Assembly: GCA_964548275.1 (NCBI GenBank)
Contig: CAZJQI010000015.1
Coordinates: 11,862 to 75,861 of the forward strand
Length of the DNA: 64,000 nucleotides
Reading direction: 5' to 3'
From: JAUVUV01 sp964548275
Lineage (GTDB): Bacteria; Gemmatimonadota; Glassbacteria; GWA2-58-10
Positions 9,443 through 17,252 of this stretch are shown piece by piece; positions within the stretch are counted from its first letter, which is position 1, and each line of letters opens with the position of its first letter. The translations under genes were made by a program, and so were the position numbers. The notes under the pieces were generated by a model. That model was not told where the DNA came from. It saw only the letters and a list, made by a program, of their open reading frames with translations, and ran no database searches.

Positions 9443-10207
9443 TTGTCTTTAAAAGTGGCGAAATTGTTCTTCCTTTTTCTTTTTTCAGTTATCCTCCCAA
9501 TCAAGGGCAACGCCCAGCAGGCGGACTCTATCCCCCGGGTTCCTTACCGGGTCGGCGAGGAGTTGAATTTCTCGGTGAACTGGACTGTGGGCAATATCGG
9601 CACTGCTTACATGCATGTCGCCGCTATCGACAGCTTCCGCGCGAATCTGTGTTACAGGATCGAAGCAGGGGCAATATCCAATAAGACACTCGATCTGTTT
9701 TATCCTGTGCGGGATTATTTTTTCTCCCTGATCGACACGCGCAAGCTGTTCACCCGGAAATTTATCAAGCGCCAGAAAGAGGGCAAAACCAGGCGCCACC
9801 GGGAGCTGATCTACGACCAGGAGACCGGCATCCGCTTCGACCTGGTCAGTGGGGACACAGTGGAAATCGTGCCCGAGGCGCAGGATGAACTCTCGATTTT
9901 TTACTATTTCAGGACACTCGACCTCGAGGTGGGCCAGGGAATCCTTCTGGAGAATTTTGTGGACAAGCACGGCAACCCGCTCAAGGTTGCGGTCCATCGC
10001 ACCGAATGGGTGGAGGTTCCCGCAGGGCGCTTTTTCTGCTTTGTGGTTGAGCCCTTTCTCAAGAAAGGCGGGCTTTTCAAACACAAAGGGAACCTGCTGG
10101 TCTGGATAACCAACGATAAGAACCGGATTCCGGTCAAGGTGACCAGCCAACTCGATTTCGGCCAGATCGTTGTGATGCTCGAATCTTTCACTCTCGGAAA
10201 AAGCTAG
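9443..10207 (+). CDS. DUF3108 family exported protein
   Basis: A 254-residue protein with an N-terminal signal peptide (about residues 4-25, ending N-A-Q-Q). The mature part has the DUF3108 pattern: a Y-R-V-G-E-E-L-N-F segment, then beta strands with Y-x-V-x-D. The family's function is unknown; members sit in the periplasm or outer membrane. I use the TTG at 9443, preceded by AGGGA about 9 bases upstream, because it gives a well-formed signal peptide. It follows the GT2 gene on the same strand by 71 bases and precedes the deoxyhypusine-synthase-like gene by 20 bases, so it is probably part of the same operon. An envelope-assembly role is possible but unproven. Confidence 0.75.
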   Translation: MSLKVAKLFFLFLFSVILPIKGNAQQADSIPRVPYRVGEELNFSVNWTVGNIGTAYMHVAAIDSFRANLCYRIEAGAISNKTLDLFYPVRDYFFSLIDTRKLFTRKFIKRQKEGKTRRHRELIYDQETGIRFDLVSGDTVEIVPEAQDELSIFYYFRTLDLEVGQGILLENFVDKHGNPLKVAVHRTEWVEVPAGRFFCFVVEPFLKKGGLFKHKGNLLVWITNDKNRIPVKVTSQLDFGQIVVMLESFTLGKS

Positions 10208-10227
10208 CTTAAAAGGAGAAACCGCTG

Positions 10228-11175
10228 TTGCCTGGCCGTTATCCCAGAATCAGCCGTAAGAAAGTACGCACAAAATCCATCACTGAGCGGTCACACAAGG
10301 TCCAGGTGGAGGATTTCGCCGATCTTGAGGCCGCTGCATTCCTCGATTGCCTCCCGGACCAGCTTAAAGCAGCCGACTGGAAAGCTTTCTGCTCAAGCCT
10401 TGCCTCTGCATTCAGGCAGGGATTGCCTGTGATTGCCATGATGGGCGCACACGTGGTCAAGGTGGGCTGCTCGCCGGTGATTATCGACTGGGTTAGAAAG
10501 GGAGCCTTGAGTGCAGTGGCGTTCAACGGGGCCACAGCGATCCACGATGCTGAGATCGCCATGTGGGGAGCAACCAGCGAGGATGTGGAGCAGGGCCTGG
10601 CTGACGGCAGTTTCGGCATGGTGGAGGAGACTCCCGAGCTGTTCGCAGCAGCATCGAGCCGGGCTGCTGAGAACGATCTGGGACTCGGCGAGGCCCTGGG
10701 CGCAGAGCTCACCCGAAGAAAAGCGCCCAACGCCGGTTCCAGCATCCTCTGCGCCTGCTACGAGCACGGCGTTCCGCTGTCCGTGCACGTGGCTATCGGC
10801 ACGGACACGGTCCACCAGCACCCTGCTCTTAACGGAGCAAAGCTGGGCGCTGCCACCATGATTGATTTCGAGATTTTTACAGCCGCAGTGGCAAAGCTCG
10901 TGCCCGGCTCTGTTGTAATGAATCTAGGCTCCGCGGTGATCCTGCCCGAGGTTTTTCTCAAGGCCCTCACCCTGGCGCGCAATCTCGGCCACACCTGTAA
11001 CGGTATCATCGCAGCCGATTTCAGCATGATCCAGCAGTATCGCCCCACTGTCAACGTAGTGGGCCGCCCCACCCGCACCGGCGGCGGCAAGGGATACACC
11101 TTCATCGGCCACCACGAGATTCTTCTGCCGCTATTGCACCGCTGTGTGGGGGAAGAACTTTCCAAATTTGATTAA
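10228..11175 (+). CDS. Deoxyhypusine-synthase-like (DHS-fold) protein
   Basis: A 315-residue cytoplasmic protein. Glycine-rich stretches M-M-G-A-H-V-V-K-V-G (about residues 71-80), F-N-G-A-T-A-I-H-D, W-G-A-T-S-E-D and a C-terminal T-G-G-G-K-G-Y resemble bacterial relatives of deoxyhypusine synthase, an NAD-dependent enzyme acting on spermidine. Bacteria usually lack hypusine, so such homologues have other or unknown jobs. The start is a TTG with AAGGAG about 10 bases upstream. It ends the plus-strand operon; right after it the base composition drops sharply into the restriction-modification pair. The family assignment is from memory of motifs and is moderately sure. Confidence 0.5.
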   Translation: MPGRYPRISRKKVRTKSITERSHKVQVEDFADLEAAAFLDCLPDQLKAADWKAFCSSLASAFRQGLPVIAMMGAHVVKVGCSPVIIDWVRKGALSAVAFNGATAIHDAEIAMWGATSEDVEQGLADGSFGMVEETPELFAAASSRAAENDLGLGEALGAELTRRKAPNAGSSILCACYEHGVPLSVHVAIGTDTVHQHPALNGAKLGAATMIDFEIFTAAVAKLVPGSVVMNLGSAVILPEVFLKALTLARNLGHTCNGIIAADFSMIQQYRPTVNVVGRPTRTGGGKGYTFIGHHEILLPLLHRCVGEELSKFD

Positions 11176-11262
11176 ATAAGAAATATTAATTGATATTTAA
11201 AACATTATTTTTTTCTTAAATTTTTAAGGATCAATATTATCTTCTCTAAAGGATACAATCTT

Positions 11263-11964
11263 ATGGATGAAGAATGGATTATAAGAGTTGAGGGACGTAA
11301 CCTCAAATTCAAAAGAGAAACTCTTTTAAACTACGCTATGAACCGTTGGGCATTAAACAAAGCGCATAGTGTTGGGCCAACTTCTGAATTAATAAGGAAA
11401 TGTGCACCAAAAAGTTTTGAAGTATGGGAGAATTTTTACTTTGAAAATGCTGTGCAGAAAAAAAAGGATGGCCTCAAAATTAATAGGGAATATTTAATAG
11501 ATTCGGGTAGAAAACTCTATGTAAAATTAACAGAAGTAGTTCATAGTGAACTTTCTGGTATCCAAGAAAAAGAATGTATAGATTATGCCTATAATTTAGT
11601 CTTGAATAGAACATATGAAGGATATCTTTCAGAAATAGATACAATATATGGACAATTGGAAGAAATTTTAAAGGTAAAAATACGACCGGCCCCTGATGAA
11701 TGGGACAGGATTTATAATGTAGACTTTTTTATAAAAATAAATGATAAATGCTTGGGTCTTCAGATAAAGCCAATAACATCAGGAATTGCTTTAAATCAAT
11801 ATCAATGGGATAAAATGCATGAGGACAGCCATAGGAGATTTACAGAAAAATATAGTGGAAAAGTTTTTTTCATTTATTCAGTGAAATCTGGGGATAAGAA
11901 AAAAATCTATAATACAGAAGTTATTGAAGAAATAGAAGCAGAAATTATTAGATTAAAAAGTTAA
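11263..11964 (+). CDS. MjaI-like type II restriction endonuclease
   Basis: A 233-residue protein. The segment Y-N-V-D-F-F-I-K (151-158) followed by L-G-L-Q-I-K-P (164-170) has the shape of a PD-(D/E)xK nuclease core, with Asp154 and Lys169; Gln167 takes the usual Glu place. The N-terminal N-Y-A-M-N-R-W, V-G-P-T-S-E-L-I-R segments recall the MjaI restriction family, whose founding member cuts at CTAG. The adjacent convergent gene is an amino-methyltransferase, as expected of a type II system. The gene is strongly AT-rich compared with the flanks, pointing to horizontal transfer. Nuclease family confidence is moderate; the recognition site is an inference from family only. Confidence 0.6.
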   Translation: MDEEWIIRVEGRNLKFKRETLLNYAMNRWALNKAHSVGPTSELIRKCAPKSFEVWENFYFENAVQKKKDGLKINREYLIDSGRKLYVKLTEVVHSELSGIQEKECIDYAYNLVLNRTYEGYLSEIDTIYGQLEEILKVKIRPAPDEWDRIYNVDFFIKINDKCLGLQIKPITSGIALNQYQWDKMHEDSHRRFTEKYSGKVFFIYSVKSGDKKKIYNTEVIEEIEAEIIRLKS

Positions 11965-11990
11965 TTTCACTTCATTTTTATAATCTATAG

Positions 11991-13184
11991 TTAATCGGAG
12001 AATAGTATTCGTTGAGAAGCTTTAAAGGTTTCCTGATTTAGTCTTTTTCTATTTGATTTTAAGGAAAAATTATTGATTTTGAACATATCAGAATCTTCTT
12101 TGCCTGATTCTGAAATCCAAACTCCAAAAGATTTTTTCTCGGGCTTTTCACGATAAGTTACTTCGAAAACGTCTTTATCGACTTTCTTAACTTCTTTTAA
12201 TTCATTTAATATAAGCTCTTTTTCTTGTCTTGTCATAACAGGGAAGCCATAATAGATATTTTCATATTTAAATGACCCTTTATTACTAATCCAATATTCT
12301 GCAAAATCAATATGTTTTTTTATTCGATTTAAAATATAACTATTTGAAAAATTTACTATATGTCTATTTATGTCTAGTATTATATCACGGAAATTGACAT
12401 CTATCTCAAAACCTATGCTATTTCTACCTGAAGCCATGGAAGCAGCAAGGGTTGTTCCTGTACCTAAGAAAGGATCAAGTACGAAGTCTCCTTTAACTGA
12501 TAACATATTGATTATTCTATAAGCTAATTCAAAAGGGTATGCCGCACTTCTTAATCGGGAGTTATTGTTAACTATTTTTTGTTGTGTTCCTTTAATATCC
12601 ATCCAAACATCTGAAAACCATACATTTCTCTCTTCCCAGAAAATAGCACTTTCTCGTCTTTTTCTTTTATTTTCTTCTTTTTTAAATTCTCTTTTTTTAC
12701 CTTTTCTGAATATAAGAAGATATTCATGCTCAAGTGTTACGTATGCACCAGCCGGTAACATACCTGAGCCCATGAATTTATTTGGTGCGTTTGTTTGTTT
12801 TCTCCACAAAATATCTGGAAGAACATGAAATCCTTTTTTCAATAGATAATTCAATATTCTTGAATGATTTGGAAATAGTTGGAAATCGCCGTTTATTGTT
12901 CTCGTTGCATCTCCTATATTTATGCATAAAAATCCTCCATTTTTTAAAACGCGGTAACATTCATTCCATATTTTATCCAAAATTTCATGCATAAAGTTAA
13001 ATGATTGGATGCCATTTTTTTTATTCAGAGAATCTTTTATAGCAGGGTTTTGATAAATGAATATTTCATCCCACATTTCAATCATAGGATAGGGCGGGGA
13101 AGTCATTATTAAGTCCACACTATTATCTGGCAATGAATCCATATGGTTAGAATTAGTTAACAAAACTTTATGTGTAGTATTCAT
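11991..13184 (-). CDS. DNA amino-methyltransferase of the restriction-modification pair (class beta, probably N4-cytosine)
   Basis: A 397-residue methylase. The catalytic motif T-S-P-P-Y (28-32) comes before the AdoMet-binding motif D-P-F-L-G-T-G-T-T (237-245), the order of class beta enzymes. The S-P-P-Y form is typical of N4-cytosine methylases, while adenine enzymes usually have D-P-P-Y. The C-terminus (about 265-397) is charged and probably holds target recognition. It converges on the nuclease gene with 26 bases between their stops, so the two are expressed from separate promoters. Like its partner it is AT-rich. It would protect host DNA at the nuclease's site. Confidence 0.85.
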   Translation of the reverse strand: MNTTHKVLLTNSNHMDSLPDNSVDLIMTSPPYPMIEMWDEIFIYQNPAIKDSLNKKNGIQSFNFMHEILDKIWNECYRVLKNGGFLCINIGDATRTINGDFQLFPNHSRILNYLLKKGFHVLPDILWRKQTNAPNKFMGSGMLPAGAYVTLEHEYLLIFRKGKKREFKKEENKRKRRESAIFWEERNVWFSDVWMDIKGTQQKIVNNNSRLRSAAYPFELAYRIINMLSVKGDFVLDPFLGTGTTLAASMASGRNSIGFEIDVNFRDIILDINRHIVNFSNSYILNRIKKHIDFAEYWISNKGSFKYENIYYGFPVMTRQEKELILNELKEVKKVDKDVFEVTYREKPEKKSFGVWISESGKEDSDMFKINNFSLKSNRKRLNQETFKASQRILFSD

Positions 13185-13331
13185 TTCTTTTTTCTACTGT
13201 TGTCCTATTGTGAGAAAGAATAATAATCAGGAGATAAGAGTCTTTCACACATCAATTAGGTTTTTCATATTATAAAATACTTTCAATTTTTTTCTCGTCA
13301 AGCTGACATATAAATTTTCTACGAAATATAT

Positions 13332-14096
13332 TCAGTGCCCCAGCCTGCGGAAATGAAGGAAAGCCTCGATCTGCGCGCGCTCTGAGCGGGTGAGCACCCC
13401 GTCAGAGTCCACGTAAAGGCCGTTGTGCTTGCGGGCCAGGTGCTTGGCTAAAATATTCTTGCTGCAGAATGTCTGGGCGAAAAATATCGTGGGTACACCA
13501 AGGGGCACAAAACATTCCAGCTCCAGGTCCGCAGGGGTGCGGTTCTCGAAACAGCGCAGCCAGCCCAGAAGTTGGGTTCCGGGAGGAAAAAGCTCGTAGA
13601 TTGCTTCATCCGCACACGGGACGCCCCAGAACGCAGCAGGCGGTGCCGGGCAGGGGCGAAGGCCGGACTTGTCCACAGGCGAGATAATATCGTCCAGGAT
13701 CAGGCTCACCTTTTCAGCTAACGGCAGGTCGCTGTCGCAGATCGGCGCGCCGGCAGGCTTGGTGCTGTCGTTCTGCGTTCTGATCAGCCGCACCTCCGGC
13801 ACCCTGTCCTCGATAACATTTCCCAGGAAACGGGCGTTGTCGCACTTACTGTAGCCGTCATCGAATATTATCACCTCGGGCTTGAGCGCCAAGGTGTTGG
13901 CCAGTATCCGCTGGATGATGGCGCAGGCGTTCACAGGCAGCATCTCTTTCGCCTCGGTGAGCGATACTCCCGGCTGCCTGTTGTCCAGGTCCATCAGTTC
14001 GGCGTTCCTGTAGCGCGCCATTATTGCTTGCGACGGACAGCCGATAAAACCCACCAGTTTTCTGCCTTTCCCAGATTTATGTTCCGTATTGCCCAT
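13332..14096 (-). CDS. Conserved-looking cytoplasmic protein of unknown function
   Basis: A 254-residue protein when started at the ATG at 14096, which has AAGGA about 8 bases upstream. A longer frame to 14207 would overlap the NYN gene and has no such site. The protein starts with V-G-F-I-G-C-P-S-Q, has a central I-I-F-D-D-G-Y-S-K-C-D segment and a C-terminal F-C-S-K-N-I-L-A-K, with several scattered cysteines. No signal peptide or membrane helix is present. Base composition is GC-rich like the core genome and unlike the restriction-modification pair on one side. I do not recognise the family; Cys-dependent metal or cofactor binding is only a possibility. Confidence 0.6.
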   Translation of the reverse strand: MGNTEHKSGKGRKLVGFIGCPSQAIMARYRNAELMDLDNRQPGVSLTEAKEMLPVNACAIIQRILANTLALKPEVIIFDDGYSKCDNARFLGNVIEDRVPEVRLIRTQNDSTKPAGAPICDSDLPLAEKVSLILDDIISPVDKSGLRPCPAPPAAFWGVPCADEAIYELFPPGTQLLGWLRCFENRTPADLELECFVPLGVPTIFFAQTFCSKNILAKHLARKHNGLYVDSDGVLTRSERAQIEAFLHFRRLGH

Positions 14097-14193
14097 CAAA
14101 GGAATCCTTATGTTTTTCAGATTCGGGGTGAGGTGCGTCAGTAGCGCTGGAGCTGATTGTGAAATATATATGTCCAAGGCGAAAAGGTGGATT

Positions 14194-14811
14194 CTACTTC
14201 CATTCATCAGGTCGGGCGATAGTATCGGTTCCTATCTTGATTTCATCGGGCAATTGGCATGTGGCTAGGTGTTTTTCTTTGATTTTGTAAAAGAAGTCCG
14301 ACTCGATTTGAAGCTCCCTAGTTTTACCGCTCGAGCCGATAGGGATTAATATCCCCACTCTTTTACTGATAGATAAGTTTCTAAGATATCTTATTACAGG
14401 GATAAAATCGCTGTCTGAAGTCGATATAATTGCCGTATCGAATTCATCTAGGAGGGCGCCCTTTAGCACGGCAAGAGCGATGTTGACATCTGTTTCTTTC
14501 TCTTCGTGGTATTTATGTGAGACGCCGCCACAAATTTTACACTTGACAGTTTTATTTTTGAAGTTACCAAAGACAGGTTCAACGCCCGTGTGTCTTAATG
14601 CCAAGACATAGATTTGATGTCTTTTATACGAGTCGGGCTTCCATTTGGAGTAGGCGGTGAAGTAAGTAACGGAGACAATGGTTTGAGTTTTCTTTGTGAA
14701 TATTTGAGCTAGCTTGTAATAGTCAAACCACATAAATTTATGGTAACGAGAGTTGCCTTTGAGAGAGTGATAGATACTAAACCCGTCAAAAAAATAAGCC
14801 AATCTTTCCAC
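14194..14811 (-). CDS. NYN-domain (PIN-like) ribonuclease with zinc-finger-like insert
   Basis: A 205-residue protein of the NYN/LabA family, whose members are RNases with a PIN-like fold and a metal site made of acidic residues. Visible ligands: Asp9 in F-F-D-G-F, Asp108 in K-E-T-D-V-N-I-A, and Asp133 and Asp135 in T-S-D-S-D-F. An inserted C-K-I-C-G-G (residues 91-96) with nearby His residues could hold zinc. The start is GTG with AGGGAG 5 bases upstream. It is directly preceded by a strong promoter, a palindromic leader and an intrinsic-terminator hairpin, suggesting controlled read-through. Composition is more AT-rich than waaA upstream. Nuclease activity is family-based inference. Confidence 0.85.
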   Translation of the reverse strand: MERLAYFFDGFSIYHSLKGNSRYHKFMWFDYYKLAQIFTKKTQTIVSVTYFTAYSKWKPDSYKRHQIYVLALRHTGVEPVFGNFKNKTVKCKICGGVSHKYHEEKETDVNIALAVLKGALLDEFDTAIISTSDSDFIPVIRYLRNLSISKRVGILIPIGSSGKTRELQIESDFFYKIKEKHLATCQLPDEIKIGTDTIARPDEWK

Positions 14812-14822
14812 AATAGCTCCCT

Positions 14823-14856
14823 AAAAAAGAAAACCCGACTCCACGTGGGAGTCGGG
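14823..14856 (-). terminator. Intrinsic terminator between the NYN promoter and NYN start codon (possible attenuator)
   Basis: On the minus strand a perfect 9-bp stem (arms 14848-14856 and 14834-14842) with a 5-base loop is followed by TTTTCTTTTTT (14833-14823). It sits just before the AGGGAG ribosome site at 14817-14822. It could also end waaA transcripts, but it lies downstream of a strong promoter, so transcripts of the NYN gene must pass it. Confidence 0.75.
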
Positions 14857-14857
14857 A

Positions 14858-14881
14858 CTAACACAACATAAGTTATGTTAG
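14858..14881. promoter_or_regulatory. Palindrome in the NYN leader (operator or alternative RNA hairpin)
   Basis: An inner perfect 7-bp inverted repeat around one base (AACATAA / TTATGTT, 14865-14879) overlaps an outer 6-bp pair (CTAACA at 14858-14863 / TGTTAG at 14876-14881). It lies a few bases after the predicted transcription start and before the terminator. It could be a repressor site or part of an RNA switch. Confidence 0.5.
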
Positions 14882-14892
14882 GAGGCTGATTA

Positions 14893-14921
14893 ACTATAAA
14901 TATCGGCAACGATTTTGTCAA
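14893..14921 (-). promoter_or_regulatory. Near-consensus promoter for the NYN gene
   Basis: Minus strand: TTGACA at 14916-14921, a 17-base spacer and TATAGT at 14893-14898 (5 of 6 matches). Transcription would begin near 14886, giving a leader of about 75 bases before the GTG. Confidence 0.7.
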
Positions 14922-14930
14922 GCTTTAAAA

Positions 14931-14976
14931 TCCCCTCTATCAAGAGGGGTGTCCGCCTAGCGGACGGGGTGTGTTA
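14931..14976. repeat. Dispersed repeat of the CCCCTnTCAAGnGGGG type
   Basis: A palindromic CCCCTCTATCAAGAGGGG core is followed by GTGTCCGCC, a short palindrome and GGGGTGTGTTA. The related core and tail are seen at 50271-50303 and 52205-52306. The waaA stop codon (14974-14976) lies inside this element. Confidence 0.6.
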
Positions 14977-16326
14977 TCCCGGCAAATCCCCGATTACTCC
15001 CGGAAACTTTCCGGACAGCGCCTCCAGCGTTCTTCCGGTCGCTCCGAGATTGTCTGTCACAACGGCGCGAGCCTTTCGGCCTGCCTGGTGAAGAAAGCTT
15101 TCATTCTCGATAAGGCGCCCGGCGATTTCTACAATATCGGCACCCTTTTCCACAGGGAACGCACCGCCGCGTTGGATCATTATCAGCGCCTCGTGGCTGT
15201 TCAGATGCCGCGGGCCGAAAATCACCGGCAGGCCGAAACAGGCAGGCTCCATCACGTTGTGCACGCCTCGGCCGAAACTCCCTCCCACATAAACCGCATC
15301 CGCGGCACGGTACACCGCAGCCAGCGCACCCACAGTATCCACGATCACGGCCCTGGTACTGCCCGATACAGGCGATGTCGTGCCTCTGTCATCTGAGCCT
15401 GTAAGAATGGAATAGAGTTCGAAAGAAAGGTTGTTATCCTTGAGGAAAGAGACCAGGTTTTCCACATGCTCTTGTGTCGGTTCGTGGGGAGCCAGGATAA
15501 GCCGCAGGTGCTCGTGCCTGTTGCAGAGCTCAGCCAGCGCGGGCAGCAGGTGTTTCTGGTCTGCGGGCCAAATACTTCCACAGGCAAAGCGGAAATGGTT
15601 TTTCCACCCACTGAACGCAACCACCAGAGGATCGTGCTCAGCCACCTCCGAAGCCTGCTGCCAGGTCTGGTCAAAACGGGTGTCCCCGGTTAGGATGCAG
15701 TTTTGCTTTTTTACCCCGAGCCGAATGAAATTCTTCGCATCATCTTTTGCAATCGCGCAAACCAGGCTCAACCCGGGATAGAAACTCCTGTGAAACCTGC
15801 CCGAAAGCCCGCGCAGCCTTCCCGAATCAGGGGACAGGGTCGCGGCGATTACAGCCACCGGTATCCCGGCCTTGTATGCCTGGGTAACCAGGTTCGGCCA
15901 GATATCGAACTTGGAGATCACGATCAGGGTGGGTTTGAGCAGACCGAGGAGCCTGGTGATATTCGCCCTGGTATCTTCGGGAAGGTAAAACACCAGGTTG
16001 GCATGGGCACAGGCGCGGGCCCGTTTTTCCACGGAAGGCGAAAAAAAGGAAAGGTAAAGCGGGCGTTCTTTATTGGCCGCTTTCAGTCCACGCATCAGGG
16101 GGAGAGCCTGAAGGTATTCGCCTACAGAGGTGGCGTGGAAAAGGATTCCACCTGTAACGGGAACGCCGTGGCCGGTAGCTGAGAGATAGCTTTCTATCTG
16201 GGTAAAACTCCTTTTACGCCCATTTAAGCCCCGGGTTACCTTGGGCCTGAAAACGGCGGCAAGGCGCGATCCCGCCCTTGCCAGGGGCAGAGCGGCCAGG
16301 TTATAGGCCAGGTGCCAGAAATCCAT
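14974..16326 (-). CDS. waaA: 3-deoxy-D-manno-octulosonic acid (Kdo) transferase
   Basis: A 450-residue membrane-associated GT-B enzyme that transfers Kdo from CMP-Kdo to lipid A precursor, the first inner-core LPS step. An N-terminal hydrophobic stretch is followed by H-A-T-S-V-G-E (about 64-70), which holds the proposed general base Glu. The donor site Y-V-G-G-S-F-G and M-E-P-A-C-F-G-L-P-V sits near the C-terminus. Where proteobacterial enzymes read E-T-E-x-W-P-N, this protein reads S-K-F-D-I-W-P-N, a form that I recall from Bacteroidota. The ATG overlaps the stop of the TusA-like gene (TGATG), so translation is coupled; a TTG one codon upstream is the alternative. The stop lies inside a dispersed repeat. 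Confidence 0.9.
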   Translation of the reverse strand: MDFWHLAYNLAALPLARAGSRLAAVFRPKVTRGLNGRKRSFTQIESYLSATGHGVPVTGGILFHATSVGEYLQALPLMRGLKAANKERPLYLSFFSPSVEKRARACAHANLVFYLPEDTRANITRLLGLLKPTLIVISKFDIWPNLVTQAYKAGIPVAVIAATLSPDSGRLRGLSGRFHRSFYPGLSLVCAIAKDDAKNFIRLGVKKQNCILTGDTRFDQTWQQASEVAEHDPLVVAFSGWKNHFRFACGSIWPADQKHLLPALAELCNRHEHLRLILAPHEPTQEHVENLVSFLKDNNLSFELYSILTGSDDRGTTSPVSGSTRAVIVDTVGALAAVYRAADAVYVGGSFGRGVHNVMEPACFGLPVIFGPRHLNSHEALIMIQRGGAFPVEKGADIVEIAGRLIENESFLHQAGRKARAVVTDNLGATGRTLEALSGKFPGVIGDLPG

Positions 16327-16592
16327 CAATCACCCGCTTTTTTTCTAACGTAAAGTCGCCAGAGCGGCCCATTACGCAGGCAGCCCAGGTACTCGTGGCC
16401 GTAACCCTCGCACCAGGCCGGAAGGTCGGCCTCGATCCCGCCGTCATCGGAGATAACCTCGAGCACTGTTCCCCCGGGTAGAGTTTTTATTTTCTCTGCA
16501 GCCTTGACCACAGGCAACGGGCAGAACAGTCCGGTGGTATCGAGAGTATCATCCGCGTCGATGGGCTTTGTGAGAATCAGATCTTCGTTCAC
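16326..16592 (-). CDS. TusA/SirA-family sulfur carrier-like protein
   Basis: An 88-residue cytoplasmic protein with the TusA fold pattern: L-D-T-T-G-L-F-C-P-L-P-V (17-28) with the conserved C-P-x-P, where Cys24 would carry a persulfide. It continues with a helix and a V-I-S-D-D strand, which is the family order. Relatives pass sulfur in tRNA thiolation, molybdenum cofactor synthesis or other routes. Its start lies inside the end of queH (44-base overlap), and its stop overlaps waaA by one base, so the three genes form a tight minus-strand operon. A sulfur-transfer role next to a tRNA-modification gene is plausible but not proven. Confidence 0.85.
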   Translation of the reverse strand: MNEDLILTKPIDADDTLDTTGLFCPLPVVKAAEKIKTLPGGTVLEVISDDGGIEADLPAWCEGYGHEYLGCLRNGPLWRLYVRKKAGD

Positions 16593-17124
16593 TTTCAGCT
16601 TTGCTATAGGTGCATCCGCAGTAATTCTGGCGGTAAAAATCGTACTCTTTGGCTAGTTCGCACGAAATCCGGTAACCGTCTTTCTTTTTGAAATCAGCCT
16701 CGAGGAATACAGTTTCCTCGCCCTCGGCAACGCTCCTGCCTGCGGTATTTACCTGGGCAGCTTTTTTGTGCGGGCTCACAGTAAGGGTTGTCGCCACCAC
16801 CTCCGCACCGATTTTTTTCGCGACCCGGAAAGCCTCCTCGATTCGCATTCTGAAACAGACCGAACAGCGCTCTCCGCCCTCCCCTGTATCGGCAAGCGGC
16901 CCCACAAGCTCGAAAAAACGCTCCGGGTCATACCTGCCCTCGATAAGCTTTAGACCGAGATTCTTGCAAAGCCTGCGGATTTCCCCGAGACGGAGCTTGT
17001 ATTCCTGCTGCGGGTGGATATTCGGGTTGTAGAAAAATACGGTAAGGCGGTATTCATCCGCAAGCTTCCTGATCACATAAGGCGAACACGGGGCGCAGCA
17101 TGTATGAAGGAGCAGGTGTTTCAT
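16549..17124 (-). CDS. queH: Epoxyqueuosine reductase QueH
   Basis: A 191-residue enzyme (former DUF208) that performs the last step of queuosine synthesis in tRNA, reducing epoxyqueuosine. The conserved cysteines are all present: C9-C10 with C13 near the N-terminus, C87 and C90 in C-S-V-C-F, and C169 and C171 in N-Y-C-G-C. These hold iron-sulfur and a second metal. Length fits the family. It overlaps the TusA-like gene by 44 bases, and a terminator hairpin separates it from rnfB upstream. The last 15 residues, which overlap the next gene, are basic and low in conservation signals. Confidence 0.92.
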   Translation of the reverse strand: MKHLLLHTCCAPCSPYVIRKLADEYRLTVFFYNPNIHPQQEYKLRLGEIRRLCKNLGLKLIEGRYDPERFFELVGPLADTGEGGERCSVCFRMRIEEAFRVAKKIGAEVVATTLTVSPHKKAAQVNTAGRSVAEGEETVFLEADFKKKDGYRISCELAKEYDFYRQNYCGCTYSKAESERRSDSHKAHRRG

Positions 17125-17151
17125 CAGTCACCGATCTCTGGTAAGGGTACT

Positions 17152-17186
17152 AAAAAAAGAGCCGCACCCAGGTCCTGGGCCGACTC
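17152..17186 (-). terminator. Intrinsic terminator after rnfB
   Basis: Minus strand: an imperfect GC-rich hairpin centred on CCCAGG-A-CCTGGG, followed by a run of seven T (17158-17152). It would end the rnfB message before queH. Confidence 0.6.
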
Positions 17187-17252
17187 GAATTAAGGGAAAA
17201 GTTTACGAGCAGTAATCCACTGTAAGAGATATAAAGTGAACTTATCAGGCAG

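Noticed and set aside
13200..13331. Promoter for the methylase gene (TTGACG and TATAAT on the minus strand)
   Set aside because: The boxes are about 21 bases apart, too far for a normal sigma70 promoter; the true one was not identified.
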